Shown: positions 1 through 10,698 of the stretch, piece by piece
Position numbering within the stretch: position 1 is the first letter of the stretch
Layout of the letters: every line of letters begins with the position of its first letter
Assembly: GCA_949318235.1 (NCBI GenBank)
Contig: OX439132.1
Coordinates: 8,433,453-8,497,452, forward strand
DNA length: 64,000 nucleotides
From: Ecdyonurus torrentis
Taxonomy: Eukaryota; Arthropoda; Insecta; Ephemeroptera; Heptageniidae
Direction: 5' to 3'
Program-made: the position numbers and the translations under genes
The notes under the pieces: generated by a model
Told to the model about the DNA's origin: nothing
What the model saw: the letters and a program-made list of their open reading frames with translations, nothing else
The model's database searches: none

Positions 1-1
1 G

Positions 2-832
2 TTAATTTGGGTACTTCTTGTTATGGTTGCAAATTTACATTCAACTTTATCTCACGCTGACTCGAGACTTGAAATAAATTGCAAAGTACCGGAAAACAAG
101 GAAAAAAATTCCGGCAGCAATATTAATAAGCTACCATTTGGATTGAATAACCGTCAAAAACGCTCAGCTTTTCCACAATTAGGCTCAGGATTGTCAAATT
201 TTGGTGGCTTATTTCAAGGATTTAACTTACGAGGTTTATCGGGATTTTTTCAAAATACTGGAGGTAAAGTGATGATTAATAATAATGATGGTCAATCAGT
301 TGATTTGGATCAAGGAACATTATCTCAAATTAAAACTATTTTAAATACATCTAATAAAGGTGGAAATTTACAAAATATTCAACAAAAAGTAAAAAATATT
401 ATTTTAAAGAGATTGAATAAAACTAGAAAATCATTTAATTCAAAAGTATTAACTAATTTACCAACAACTACTCTTCAATCTACTACTTCTTACACAACTT
501 TTTTGAACACGCAAGTTATATCATCAACTCCCTCTCCTCCTTCGTTAACCACAACTACGCAATCTTCAAGTACGCAAGTGACTACAACTACGCAAGCAAC
601 CACATCAACTCCGCAAGCAACTACGACTACGCAAGCAACTACGACTACGCAAGCAACTACAACTACGCAAGCAACTACGACTACGCATGCATCTACAACT
701 ACGCAACCCAATTCAACTACGCAAGCAACTACGAATACGCAAGCAACTACAACTACGCAAGCAACTACGACTACGCATCCCACTTCAAGTTCGACGAATG
801 AAACAACTTTTACAACTACACAGACATATTAA
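2..832 (+). CDS. Secreted Thr-rich mucin-like protein, last exon (5' partial)
   Basis: I do not recognise the family. The reading frame is open from the first bases of the window and starts with a hydrophobic stretch (LIWVLLVMVANLH) that looks like the core of a signal peptide. By analogy with the neighbouring genes this is exon 2, and the initiating micro-exon lies upstream of the window; the internal Met at position 23 is probably not the start. A furin-like RQKR-S site follows, then a Gly/Phe/Leu-rich segment, then a basic segment with the NIILKRLNK version of the motif seen in the neighbours. The last third is Thr-rich, built of imperfect ATTTTQ hexapeptides, and is probably heavily O-glycosylated. 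Stop at 830-832; an AATAAA follows at 1023. The open reading frame is clear; the function is unknown. Confidence 0.6.
   Translation, partial: LIWVLLVMVANLHSTLSHADSRLEINCKVPENKEKNSGSNINKLPFGLNNRQKRSAFPQLGSGLSNFGGLFQGFNLRGLSGFFQNTGGKVMINNNDGQSVDLDQGTLSQIKTILNTSNKGGNLQNIQQKVKNIILKRLNKTRKSFNSKVLTNLPTTTLQSTTSYTTFLNTQVISSTPSPPSLTTTTQSSSTQVTTTTQATTSTPQATTTTQATTTTQATTTTQATTTTHASTTTQPNSTTQATTNTQATTTTQATTTTHPTSSSTNETTFTTTQTY
586..783 (+). repeat. 18-bp coding minisatellite (Thr/Gln hexapeptides)
   Basis: Tandem imperfect copies of an 18-bp unit (gcaactacgactacgcaa and variants) encode ATTTTQ-type hexapeptides in the gene above. Such arrays change copy number readily, so length polymorphism is expected. 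Confidence 0.85.
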
Positions 833-1022
833 TACTACAATGCATTCCTCAGATACAGATACTACGCTTATATTTTAGCAAATCTTTAAAAAAAAATGTA
901 CACCTTTGATCTTTATTATTAACACATTTATATATAGTATAACTATTTCAATTAAAACTAAATGTGTCTTTTACATGCATCTTACTGTTTTATTTAAATT
1001 AAAATATTAAAAATGAATGTTT

Positions 1023-1028
1023 AATAAA
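1023..1028 (+). terminator. Poly(A) signal AATAAA
   Basis: Canonical hexamer about 190 bases after the stop at 832, the first good candidate for the 3' end of the Thr-rich gene. Confidence 0.4.
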
Positions 1029-1452
1029 ACCTGTTGAATATAAATTTAATATTAAAAATTGAAACATCATCAGAGATATGATAATAAATCAATGAATTGT
1101 AATTAACAAATTCTCTCCATCCGGTCCCCCCCCCCCTGCATAATTTTTTTTCATTCAAATTGTGATACCTATTATACATAAAGAGAATACAATTAATACG
1201 TAACTTACGTTTGCTTTATCGACCGCATGCATATCACCCATTTCAAATGTCTTTTTTTGGGGGTAAATAAACAATGTCTGTGTTTAAAAGTAATTAAATA
1301 TTCATAAAATCTCACAGGTGTATAGTCTCTATAATATTCATGTAAAATAAATACCATTTTCTGCTCTTACGAGTAAAAAAAAAAAATACTTCAAATCTAA
1401 TCTAAGGAAATATTTTTGTTAGCTATATAAAGCTCGAATAATTTTTAAATTA

Positions 1453-1581
1453 ATGAATATACTAATTGTATATCTAATTATATTTATTTTAACCTCCTAT
1501 GGAACTTTGTATTATAATTATAATCCAGATAATAAACTATATGGCCTAAGTTATGGAATCAAATTCCAGTATGTAAAATAA
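1453..1581 (+). CDS. Possible 42-residue secreted Tyr-rich peptide
   Basis: A short open frame that starts MNILIVYLIIFILTSYG, a good signal peptide, and leaves a mature peptide of about 25 residues rich in Tyr, Asn and Lys, ending QYVK. A TATATAAAG box lies at 1424-1432, but it is so close to the ATG that a transcript starting from it would have almost no leader. The Tyr/Asn-rich mature part resembles the tails of the secreted proteins nearby. It could be chance in AT-rich DNA, since hydrophobic codons are AT-rich. No homologue is recognised. Confidence 0.3.
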   Translation: MNILIVYLIIFILTSYGTLYYNYNPDNKLYGLSYGIKFQYVK

Positions 1582-2638
1582 AAATAACAATAATAACATG
1601 AAAAAATCACTTTTTTTTATACAGTATTTTGTCTTCATGTCTTATAAATTTTCTTTCATTTCCAATTCTGATAGTATAGTTAAAATTATATTGTTCCATA
1701 TATAATTATAGGATAATTGTAATCTATAAATATGCAAAATGATATGACATAAGTGTGAAATTAATAAGAAGTATAAGAAACAAACGATAAGACTATGCCT
1801 TATAATTGGTTGGAGTTTATATTGTATTATAATAATGAAGGGTTTAAAATAATAATAATTATCTTTATCAACAAATCTTTACATTATTCAACACATTAAG
1901 TTGAATTGATTTTCAATTGATTTTCAATTAGTGAAGAAAAATATATTATTGTATTATATTTCTTTTTAATGAAACGAAATTAGAAATTTTGATCTTTTAT
2001 TATTATGCATACATTTTTAAAATTAAATATGATAAAATTTAACTTGAAAAAAAAAATCTGAATATTTTAAATCATGTAATTAAGGTAGCTTGAAGGAAGT
2101 AAAATCAGAAATAAATGTACCCTTATAGAGATAATATAGAATTATATATTGCCTATACATAATTATGCATATAGCAAACACAATTGGACTTCCTGGTTTA
2201 TCCCATAGTAATAATTGCATGAATGATGATTTAATTTGAGTTATATTTTTGTAAAAACAAATATCAGTATCAAATATCATCTAAGATATAAAACTTTACT
2301 CTATTATTGTCTTATGGAAATACGATGTATTTATTTGGGTATTTTTTGTTAATTAACCTCCGCTATATAATGAAGGTCAATAAACTGTTTGAATTTTTGA
2401 ATTTTGAATGCATTGTATTGCCATAATTAAAGCTATACCGACCGTACAGACCAAATAAAACATCATGCCTTTTTAATTCAATCACGGACAAAAAATAAAT
2501 ACGTAATAATTATCCTAGCACATTTTTAGCAACATCTATGTGTACAACATAATTTAAACTATATTGCACGATAATTATGTTTACATTTTGCATAAATGTT
2601 GTATAGCATTTATGATGTTCCAATTTAGCAACATTTAC
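1582..2638. other. Intergenic, AT-rich, no gene seen
   Basis: About 1 kb of AT-rich sequence with no reading frame, RNA gene or repeat that I can support. Confidence 0.5.
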
Positions 2639-2932
2639 AAGGGTGTATGCGGATGACGTCATATTTATTGCGATTGGAGGCCATACTGGAGTAGTGCATA
2701 ACATTGCTCAGCATAGGACAAACTTCATTTAAGCCAATTTTCTTTGGGAATTTTGTTAATTTTTTGTTATTGTTATTTTTCTCACATATGCTTGAGATAC
2801 TAGATATATTTACAATATCAATGCTCTCAAAAATATTGCATATTTTAAACTGGCAATTTTTTTTCCTATGCCACCCATGTTATTGAGTTATCCAACATGG
2901 CGTCGACTTTAACATGAATGCATACACCCTAT
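2639..2932. mobile_element. Small TIR element, 'AGGGTGTATGC' family, copy 1
   Basis: About 294 bp bounded by AAGGGTGTATGC on the left and its inverse GCATACACCCTA on the right. A related sequence lies in opposite orientation at 5300-5605, and the same ends recur at 39416-40351. Conserved internal segments include a cgtcgact/ccatgttgg region near one end and a catattaaat/gacgtc region near the other. No transposase frame; a non-autonomous element. Confidence 0.65.
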
Positions 2933-3322
2933 ACTGACATAAAAGTAGCATAAATTACGTAAGCTATTCTTTCCGTATTTAATACAAAATTGGATACCTA
3001 TATAAAAACATGGTTAATTTTCACCAGCAGTATCCAAATGTAACCACGCAATAGAGTTATGGAAAAACTGTAAAGTAGGCAAAGTGAACAACTTTTGAAC
3101 AATCCTGACAGGATTGTCTTCATAAAATATAAAAAAGTTGTAAGGGTTGCAAAAATTTCCTTGGACGTATCACAATTATTTTATATTGGACAAAATAATT
3201 GTAGCTTTAAAAATCCTAATTTGTGTTTATGAACTAAAAGGGCATATTATTTGGTCTGGATGGTCACTTCAATATAATATACATGTAAAATTGTATAACG
3301 CAGTAGTGGTTCTGGTACAAAG

Positions 3323-3883
3323 TTAATAATAATTGGTGTAAGTTGGGTAAGACCTTGCTTTAGATCTACGAACATAGTAAACAATATATGGTGGTGGTGT
3401 TGTGGTCGTAGTCGTGGCCGTGGTCGTAGTTGTAGTTGCAACTGTAGTGGTCATATTAAAAAATGGTGGAAATGTTTGTTGAACCGGAACTGTACTATTC
3501 CAAATCCAATACCCTCCTTGTCTACGTTGATTATAATAAATATAATCTCTTCTTCTTTCATAATCAAGTCTTGGATCAGCATAATATGAAGTGTATCCAC
3601 GATTTACTATTACATCATTTAAAATACCATTCCACCAACGTACAAATCCACTGTTACCATTCGGAGCAATGTAATATCCATCACGTGGTCGATATATGTA
3701 AGTATAACTTGCAGTATTTTTACCAACTTGAGGTCGTATTATTTCAGTGTTATCAGTAGATGTTTTTGAAATGGTAGACGTATCAATCAAAGTTGTTGTA
3801 TTATCATCCTCAGCAAATGTTGTTGATAGCGTCAATATCAAGAGTGAAATTAATATCTGTAACAATTTTGTAACAAAACACAA
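3323..3883 (-). CDS. Secreted Tyr/Thr-rich small protein
   Basis: Read as one exon it starts MCFVTKLLQ and continues into a signal-peptide core (ILISLLILTLSTTFAE). Bases just before the ILIS codons read ttgttacag, a good splice acceptor, so the true exon may be 3323-3856, as in the family plan of this cluster. A candidate first exon is at 7151-7119 (MTLTSAAGFLQ, then gtaat), giving about 188 residues, but the single-exon start is also possible. The mature protein has a Thr/Ser N-terminal part, a central Tyr/Arg-rich part (YIYRPRDGYYIAP, YERRRDYIYYNQRRQGG), a poly-Thr run, and a YIVYYVRRSKAR segment resembling the hydrophobic-strand-plus-basic motif of its neighbours. It is the only member on the minus strand. 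Function unknown. Confidence 0.6.
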   Translation of the reverse strand: MCFVTKLLQILISLLILTLSTTFAEDDNTTTLIDTSTISKTSTDNTEIIRPQVGKNTASYTYIYRPRDGYYIAPNGNSGFVRWWNGILNDVIVNRGYTSYYADPRLDYERRRDYIYYNQRRQGGYWIWNSTVPVQQTFPPFFNMTTTVATTTTTTATTTTTTPPPYIVYYVRRSKARSYPTYTNYY

Positions 3884-3980
3884 GGTTATTATAACAGTCG
3901 GAACTATACGAGTGAGAGAGAAAGATTTATTTTAAATTTTACATAATTTTTTTGTTCAATATAAAAAAATTTACAATAAT

Positions 3981-4085
3981 CCTGTTCGTAAAACCCTGTT
4001 TTCTTGCACCAAAAAATGCGCATTCCATTTGATTAACCAAAGCTGATAGTCATTTTCGGGGCAAAGAACAGGTTTTACGAACAGC
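3981..4085. mobile_element. Short hairpin MITE, 'TGTTCGTAA' family, copy 1
   Basis: About 105 bp with inverted ends CTGTTCGTAAAACC / GGTTTTACGAACAG. A second copy with the same ends and size is at 16948-17040. No coding capacity. Confidence 0.65.
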
Positions 4086-6142
4086 ATTAATATATAATTC
4101 AAATTAAAAAAACAAAGTATAGAATTTTTTTATGAACTTTTTAAAATTTAATTCACTACTATTGCACTACATATTATTGCTATAGAGGTCGTGTTTTATT
4201 TGTATTTGTATTTTTTTTTTAATAATAAAAATAATATTTCTTAAGTGCATTATGACAATTTTATTTTGATTTTTCATTTGATTTGTGAGAGAGATAGAGT
4301 GGGGAGTGCTTCAACGGTTATATAAAATAGTATCTATAGTAGAGTTTGCATAATTATCAAAGTTAGATAAGAAAAGGATGTTTTATTGTTATCACAAAAG
4401 ACAAAAACTTGAGTGAAATAGCCATCTTTGATAAAACAAAATTCAATACATAATAGATTATTAAGAAATACACCCATCAATCAGGTCCACGCAAAATGTT
4501 AATCTAAAAAAAAAAAAAAAAAAATTTAAAATTAAAAAAAAAAAAGATTAAAATGCAATAATATATTTATAAGTTTTATCTATTTGTATATTTATATGCT
4601 TATAAAAAATGAAGGATATATAATGTTATACAATATTATGTTCTGTCAGCGTATATAATAGAATGGCCATCAAAATTGAGGAAGTTGTGTTTGTGAAAAC
4701 AATGCGCTTGGTCATTGCAATGTCAATAAAATGTCATAGGATGGTCATTTTGCTTACATTTTTGTATTCATTTTTGCATTTTTATTACATAAAAGTAAAT
4801 GAATTTTAATTTTGTTCGGTAAACTATATGCAAAACTGGATGACAAAAAAAAGGGGGTTATTTAAAAGCTATGGAAATAAAAATAAATTTTTATCAAGAG
4901 TAATAATGGATCACTTGCAATGAAATGTTTTTAATTGTTGCAACATTTAAGTAAAAACGATTCTTCCATAAGAAATATATAAACGATATTTAAAAATTAT
5001 TTTAAAAAGTTCCTTCATTGCAAGTGGTCTATTTGTAATTAAGTATATCAATTTTCATTAAACTGTTTTTTTATGATTAAATTATTTATGTTATTACCAA
5101 TTTGTATTATATTTGTATTTTATTATAGTGGAGACAGAAGGAGAACAGAGTACGAATATTCCTAAGCATAACAATAATTCTATATTCTTTAGCTGAGATA
5201 ATTGATAATTACTATATTTTTATGGCTAATCTCATAAGTGTATATATAAAAATAATATTCTATTATTATTTTAATATCGTTAAGATAATGTACTACATTA
5301 TAGGGTCTATGTATTCATATTAAATTCAACGCCATGTTGGATCAGTCAATAACATAGGCAATATAGGAAAATGCATTTTGTCAGCTTATAAAAATACTAA
5401 TTTGAGAGCATTAATGTTATTTAATGCTATTAATAGAAATTAGTATCCCAAATATTTGAGAAAAATAATAAGAACAAAAAATTAACCGATTTCTCAAAGA
5501 GAATAGCCAAAAACGAAGTTTGTCGTATGCTGAGCAATGTTATTCATTTTTCCAGTAACTGTCCAGTATGTCGTCCAAGCCCATTAAATATGACGTCCTT
5601 CGCGATGTTATAATTTAATTGCTCGATTATAATTCAGTATATTGCCAACCTATCCAAAATGATATATATAATTTATATTAAAATTATGTTCAAGCCTTGC
5701 ACAATAGGGTTCCCAAACCCTCTAAACACCCTAATAACTTGCCATTTAATTAAAATAATTAATTATAAAACTTGATCCCATATAGTGTTTTACTGCCCTA
5801 TCTCAATTCTCAAAATATCATTAATTTGGTTACAATTTTTAATTTTTATACAAAACTTTTAATCCAATTTAAATTAAGATTATAATCTTCGAAGAGTAAC
5901 AGAATCTCATAGAATAATATTCTTTTTAACTTCGAAGTATTGGATAAAAATAAAGTTAAAATTTTAAATTTCCTTCGATAATTTTAATTGGCATAAGAAC
6001 CTGTATTATTTTATGTTAGGTAAATTTTGTTAGTAGTTATCTGCATCGTATAATTATATCTTGTATAGGGGAATAGATTGAAAAATTGCTTTGTGAATTT
6101 TTTTAATGCGGCATTTTAGTTTGTTGAAATATAGCTTTATTT
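4086..6142. other. Intergenic, no gene seen; holds one TIR element
   Basis: AT-rich DNA with poly-A tracts near 4507-4545. The only structure I can support is the TIR element at 5300-5605. If the first exon of the minus-strand gene at 3323 is really at 7119-7151, all of this is intron. Confidence 0.45.
5300..5605. mobile_element. Small TIR element, 'AGGGTGTATGC' family, copy 2
   Basis: Reverse-complement relative of 2639-2932: the segments around tagggtctatg, caacgccatgttgga, gagagcatt, tatgctgagcaatgttat and atatgacgtc occur in the same order in the inverted copy. Confidence 0.65.
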
Positions 6143-6632
6143 ATAATAGAGGACTTGCAAAAGTAGAGATTTAGTAAGAAATTAAACAAACTCACAGCCC
6201 AACAATACTAACAAAGTGCTAGCAGACGACTTATTACTGTTCCTGTCTACATTTAACATGCTTTCTTCTGGGGCAATGAAGCAGCTATAACTCAAGTTAG
6301 AATTATTTTTCAGAGCTGAAATTTTTACTGTAGCTTACTGAACCTACAAGCTTTTGTTTTCCTGTATTTCAAGTGATTTGGTTAAAAATTATTTTTTTCA
6401 CCCAATTGACTTCAAATCCAGGAAAACAGTAAGCTAGGCTCAGTAAGCTACAGTAAAAATTTCAGCTCTAAAAAATAGTTCTAACTCAAGTTATAGCTGC
6501 TTCATTCCACCATAAGAAAGCATGTTAAATTGAGACAGGAACACCAAATCGTCTGCTAGCACTTTGTTAGTATTGTTGGGCTGCGAGTTTGTTTACTTTC
6601 TCACTAAACCTACTTTTGCAAGTCTTCTATTA
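6143..6632. mobile_element. Fold-back element, about 490 bp
   Basis: Two arms of roughly 200 bp in inverted orientation: taatagaggacttgcaaaag... on the left pairs with ...cttttgcaagtcttctatta on the right, with few mismatches. The unpaired centre (about 6370-6415) is short. No reading frame. A transcript would make a long hairpin. Confidence 0.75.
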
Positions 6633-7772
6633 CAATAAAATAATTGCGTACAATACAAATCAGAAGTGGTGACAAAAGTAAGTGAGAGTCGTTGTGTTAT
6701 TGATTTAAAATTTGTCTTTAAAATTGTATAATAATATAGCTTATAAGTATAATTATATAGACTATTCCTTGATTATTATTTTTTTTTTTTTATTTATTAG
6801 ATATTCAGAAACAAATAAATTAAATACTTGCCCTATACAGTGCCTGCAACAGGCTGCTCGTGCAATAGTTAGAGTTAGATAGTTTATTATTTAATTATTA
6901 TATACTGTGGTGTAATGTACGTACAGTACATACTACATACAGTATGTAACATACAGTACATAATATAAGACATTAATAGATGAGTCATGTTGGGTAACTA
7001 TTATTATCAAAATGAAAATATTTTACTGCCACTGAACATTATAATTATTATAGAATACTAATGTCTATAAATTTTAAATATCATATAATTAACACACCTT
7101 AATTTAAGAAAATATTACCTGCAGAAAGCCAGCTGCACTTGTAAGAGTCATGCTTACAGACGACTCATGTACTTACAACGACTAACAGCTAGCCTAAAAA
7201 TAAAACTGTCTATGGGGGAAAAATTGCTTAAATCTATCAATTTTGAAGCAAATTTGCAAAAATATTATGATATAATTTTTTACATCCTCAATTTTACTAC
7301 AATTTTAAAAGAGAACAGATAATAACTATATTTTACGCAAACAATAAATATTATTTGGAAAGTTAAGTTGTTGTACTGTTTTTTATATAAAGTGTTTAAT
7401 TTAATTAGTATTATTATTGTTGTAAAGAGGGGAGTGGGTTGAAAAAGTGCCCTAAAAACTCAAAACTTTATATCTGATTAATCAAAAACTGGATTTTTAT
7501 AGTTGTTTCGAGTCCCCGAACAACATTATAATTTTTTTATACATTTTCTAGGGTGTATCATATAGACACGCTTGGTGAGCAACAACAACAACAAAAAAAG
7601 GATACGTCATAATAATATTATAAGAGTTGAAAATTTTCTCATTTGGTTTAAAATTGTGATGTACATAATAATTGTAAGTTACAACATTTAGTATGCAAAT
7701 GTATACTAAAAGCTCGTCTTTATGATATAATACTGATGATCACTAATAAATTGATTATATTAATCAAATTAA
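6633..7772. other. Intergenic, no confident gene
   Basis: AT-rich sequence without a supported gene, apart from a candidate minus-strand micro-exon at 7119-7151 (ATG, 11 codons, then gtaat) that could start the gene at 3323-3856. Confidence 0.4.
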
Positions 7773-8101
7773 GGCGGGAAATCAGCTACTGCGGGATTTG
7801 ACTAAAAAGTTGTAAAGGAGGAAAAATCTGAAATTTAACAGTGATAGTTTAGGGTAAGATAACTTAAAAAATGTAAAAAATTTGGGGGGTCACCATGCTA
7901 GATTTTGAATTACGATTTTTTGAAATTTTTGTCACATAAGAGCCCATGTTAATTTCAATAAATTATTTCTCTCTTATCTGATAGTCACGGGTGCTGAAAT
8001 TTTTATCAAGGGTAGCTGTTACCATTAACTTTAAGATGGCATCAAAAAATTAGGAACTTTCCTTTTTAGATTTCGAGATACAAGCGAACTGAAGAGAACC
8101 C
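7773..8101. mobile_element. Dispersed repeat with TTAA ends, 'GGCGGGAAATCAG' family, copy 1
   Basis: About 330 bp framed by TTAA (7769-7772 and 8102-8105), starting GGCGGGAAATCAG and ending in ACCC. Homologous copies in the same orientation lie at 40507 and 49083. Not a hairpin, no coding capacity. The TTAA frame suggests a piggyBac-type target. Confidence 0.65.
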
Positions 8102-8412
8102 TTAAATGAAACAACAATATGTATATATGAACTTGATGTCAGCATTATATGAAAAATACGTAAAAGGTTAACAATTTCAATGTTATATAGCATTTTATGT
8201 TTCATATTGTATGACATTTCACATCAATCAACGTTAAAATAAACAATAAATCTACTGAGAGATCTATTTTACGTGGCTTTTTATATTTTACAAATAGAAT
8301 TACCTTTTATGATGTAGGCACAGAGTAAGGTTAAAGCTATATCAGTGATAAGAACAATATCAAGCGTTTATATGTAGTCTTATTTTTAAAAGTTAAAAAT
8401 ATTAAATCTACA

Positions 8413-9171
8413 ATGAATCTAAAGGTATGTAATATATTATATTAAATATTTTAAGTTATATTATACTATAATTCATAAAATTTTGAACTGTATAACATAA
8501 CATTTTATTTAACTCTTTATTATTTAGTTGATGAAATATTTCAAAAAGTAACTTAATTATTAATTACAAAGCATATTATATTTTGCTATATAGGAAACAT
8601 TTTTTTATATTTTAAATAAATTAGAATCTTTATTTATTTTAAAAAATTTGCAATAAATTATAATATTTTCTAGTGGAGATTTCTTGATCATGTTCTATTT
8701 TCTCCAATCTATAATGCAATAAATATTTTTCTTTTAAAAATATATGTATATAATTCTTTTTATCAGGCTCTTTCTTTATTGCGAGAGTATAAACAAAAGT
8801 ATACTATGACTATTTGATTTTTTCAGTCCTACGTAACCATACTGATGATTGTATTAATGAGCAATGCTGCTGGTGGTGATGAACATAATAGTCAAACAAG
8901 AATAGAGAGAAAAGGAATTATTGAATCAAGCGTAGCAGAGAATTCATTATTAGAAATTAATAGTGGTATTTACCATGAAATTGAAAAAAGATCACCACAA
9001 AATAGGTTAACGTTTTTATTTCAAAATCATATGAAACGTTTGAATATAATTGTGATTAGAAAACGTAATGGAACAGGATCCAATACACGTCAAACAACTC
9101 GGAGAACAACCACAACAACATCTGAACCGGGTGACGAAGACACTACGGAAAATCCACAAGAAGACTCGTAA
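8413..9171 (+). CDS. Small secreted basic protein, two exons
   Basis: Exons 8413-8424 and 8827-9171. The micro-exon encodes MNLK and is followed by gtatgt; the acceptor tttttcag precedes TCC TAC. Splicing in phase 0 gives a signal peptide (MNLKSYVTILMIVLMSNAAG) and a protein of about 118 residues. The mature part has a dibasic IEKR-S site, then MKRLNIIVIRKRNGTG, the clearest form of the cluster motif, then a Thr/Arg-rich segment and an acidic tail. It is closest to the next gene downstream: aligned segments EIEKR/DIEER, MKRLNIIVIRKRNG/NKRFNIVIAKRNG. The pair looks like a tandem duplication. No known family is recognised; cleavage could release a basic peptide, which is inference. Confidence 0.7.
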
Positions 9172-9242
9172 TGTGAAATATACTATTAAACATTGCAGTA
9201 CTTAAATTATACATATTTGATGATATTTGTTTAAATGAAATG

Positions 9243-9430
9243 TATTGACTAATAAAGGAACAACGGTTTTGAGGCTGACTTAAAGTAATTTCGCGGTCAC
9301 ACACATTTAAGCGGTCACATCCGCTTCCGTTTCTACTTACTACGCATGCGCAGAACGTCGAAATGGAAGCAGATGTGAGCGAAATCGCTTATAGTCAGCC
9401 TCAAAACAGTTGTTCCTTTAGTAGTCAATA
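9243..9430. mobile_element. Hairpin MITE, 'TATTGACTAATAAAGGAAC' family, copy 1
   Basis: About 188 bp with near-perfect inverted arms (tattgactaataaaggaac / gttcctttagtagtcaata) and a centre containing actacgcatgcgcag. It starts about 70 bases after the stop at 9171, so it may supply or disrupt the 3' UTR of that gene. A second copy is at 43355-43524 inside the PIWI gene. Confidence 0.75.
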
Positions 9431-10698
9431 GTATGTTATTTTAATATATTTTAATATTATAGTATTTTTATTTTTATCCCATACAACTCATTGGCTTGGA
9501 GACTTGGAGTTGAAGTATACACAAAAATGATGCATTTTGAAACCTTAAATATATAAGTAAATATAAACTGTAAAAGTAGAGTATAATTATTCTTCATATA
9601 GAGCTACGAATTGTATCAACATTACTATAGTGTTTAAAATTATTGTTTTATGAAATAATTACAGCAAACAATACAAATTGCGTTACCAAATTTATTTCAA
9701 ATAGTTTCTTCTCTTTTTTTAATTACTTTCTCAGCTTTTGCGTGTTAACATTTTATATACGGTGACAAAATGTATTATTGTTTGTATAGAAGCACTTTAT
9801 TTTGAAGTATATTATAGTATGGTGTTTTTAGGCATTTCTAATTAATATATTATAGCATAATATTTGTGTACTTCTGAAATATGAAAAGCAGTTCTTTTTA
9901 TTTTTTAACACAACAATAATCACATGAAATATTTTATGTTTATTTTAATTTTATAATCTTCGTATTCCAGTGATATAAAATAATATGTATAATATAATAT
10001 ATAACATATTATATTATTCCGCTAAATTCATACCTTTTGTCTATATGGTTTCACAACATTTTATTATTTTATTTTTATTATTAATATACGTAATAATTTT
10101 TTTTTGTCTATACTTGACACATTATTTTGTCTGTTTGATAAAATAAAGAACCATGCAAGCAATTTAATTTTTTAATGACTTTTTTTTCCCACATAAAAAT
10201 ATAACCAGGGAGCAATGACATTAGAATTTTATACTCTGTTTTGGGAACGTGGATGAACTAAATTTCTACATGTAGTTATGCACTTTATTTCCTCTCTTCC
10301 CCTATAAAGCATTGATGGAGGGAAAAACGTGTAAAAAAATTGTAAAACAAATGTAAAAAAAGATAAAAAAAAAATAATAATAAAAAAAAAACTAGTAAAA
10401 AAAGAGCGTAATATAAATAAAATACAATGAATTGGAATGAGAACCACAATTAACACTTTTATATTCTACTGCGCCACTTTCACAGTATTCAAAAAAATAA
10501 TCCTACACACACATAAAATAACAGTCATCTGAGCTAGTTAACTTGGGAAAATGCATACATACAGTATATATTTTAACTTGTGCATTTTTATACTGTAGGT
10601 ATTCAAAACAGATTATTTATTTACGGGAACATTTTAGTTCAATAAATCTCTCATTAATTTTTATTTTATTTTTGATGGTTTCCAAAGGATTACCAACA
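9431..10698. other. Intergenic, AT-rich, no gene seen
   Basis: Contains A-rich tracts near 10360-10400 but no supported gene; it must carry the promoter of the gene starting at 10699, of which I see no clear core element. Confidence 0.4.

Noticed and set aside
490..783. Minus-strand Val/Cys-rich frame opposite the Thr-rich repeat
   Set aside because: Antisense shadow of the 18-bp coding repeat.
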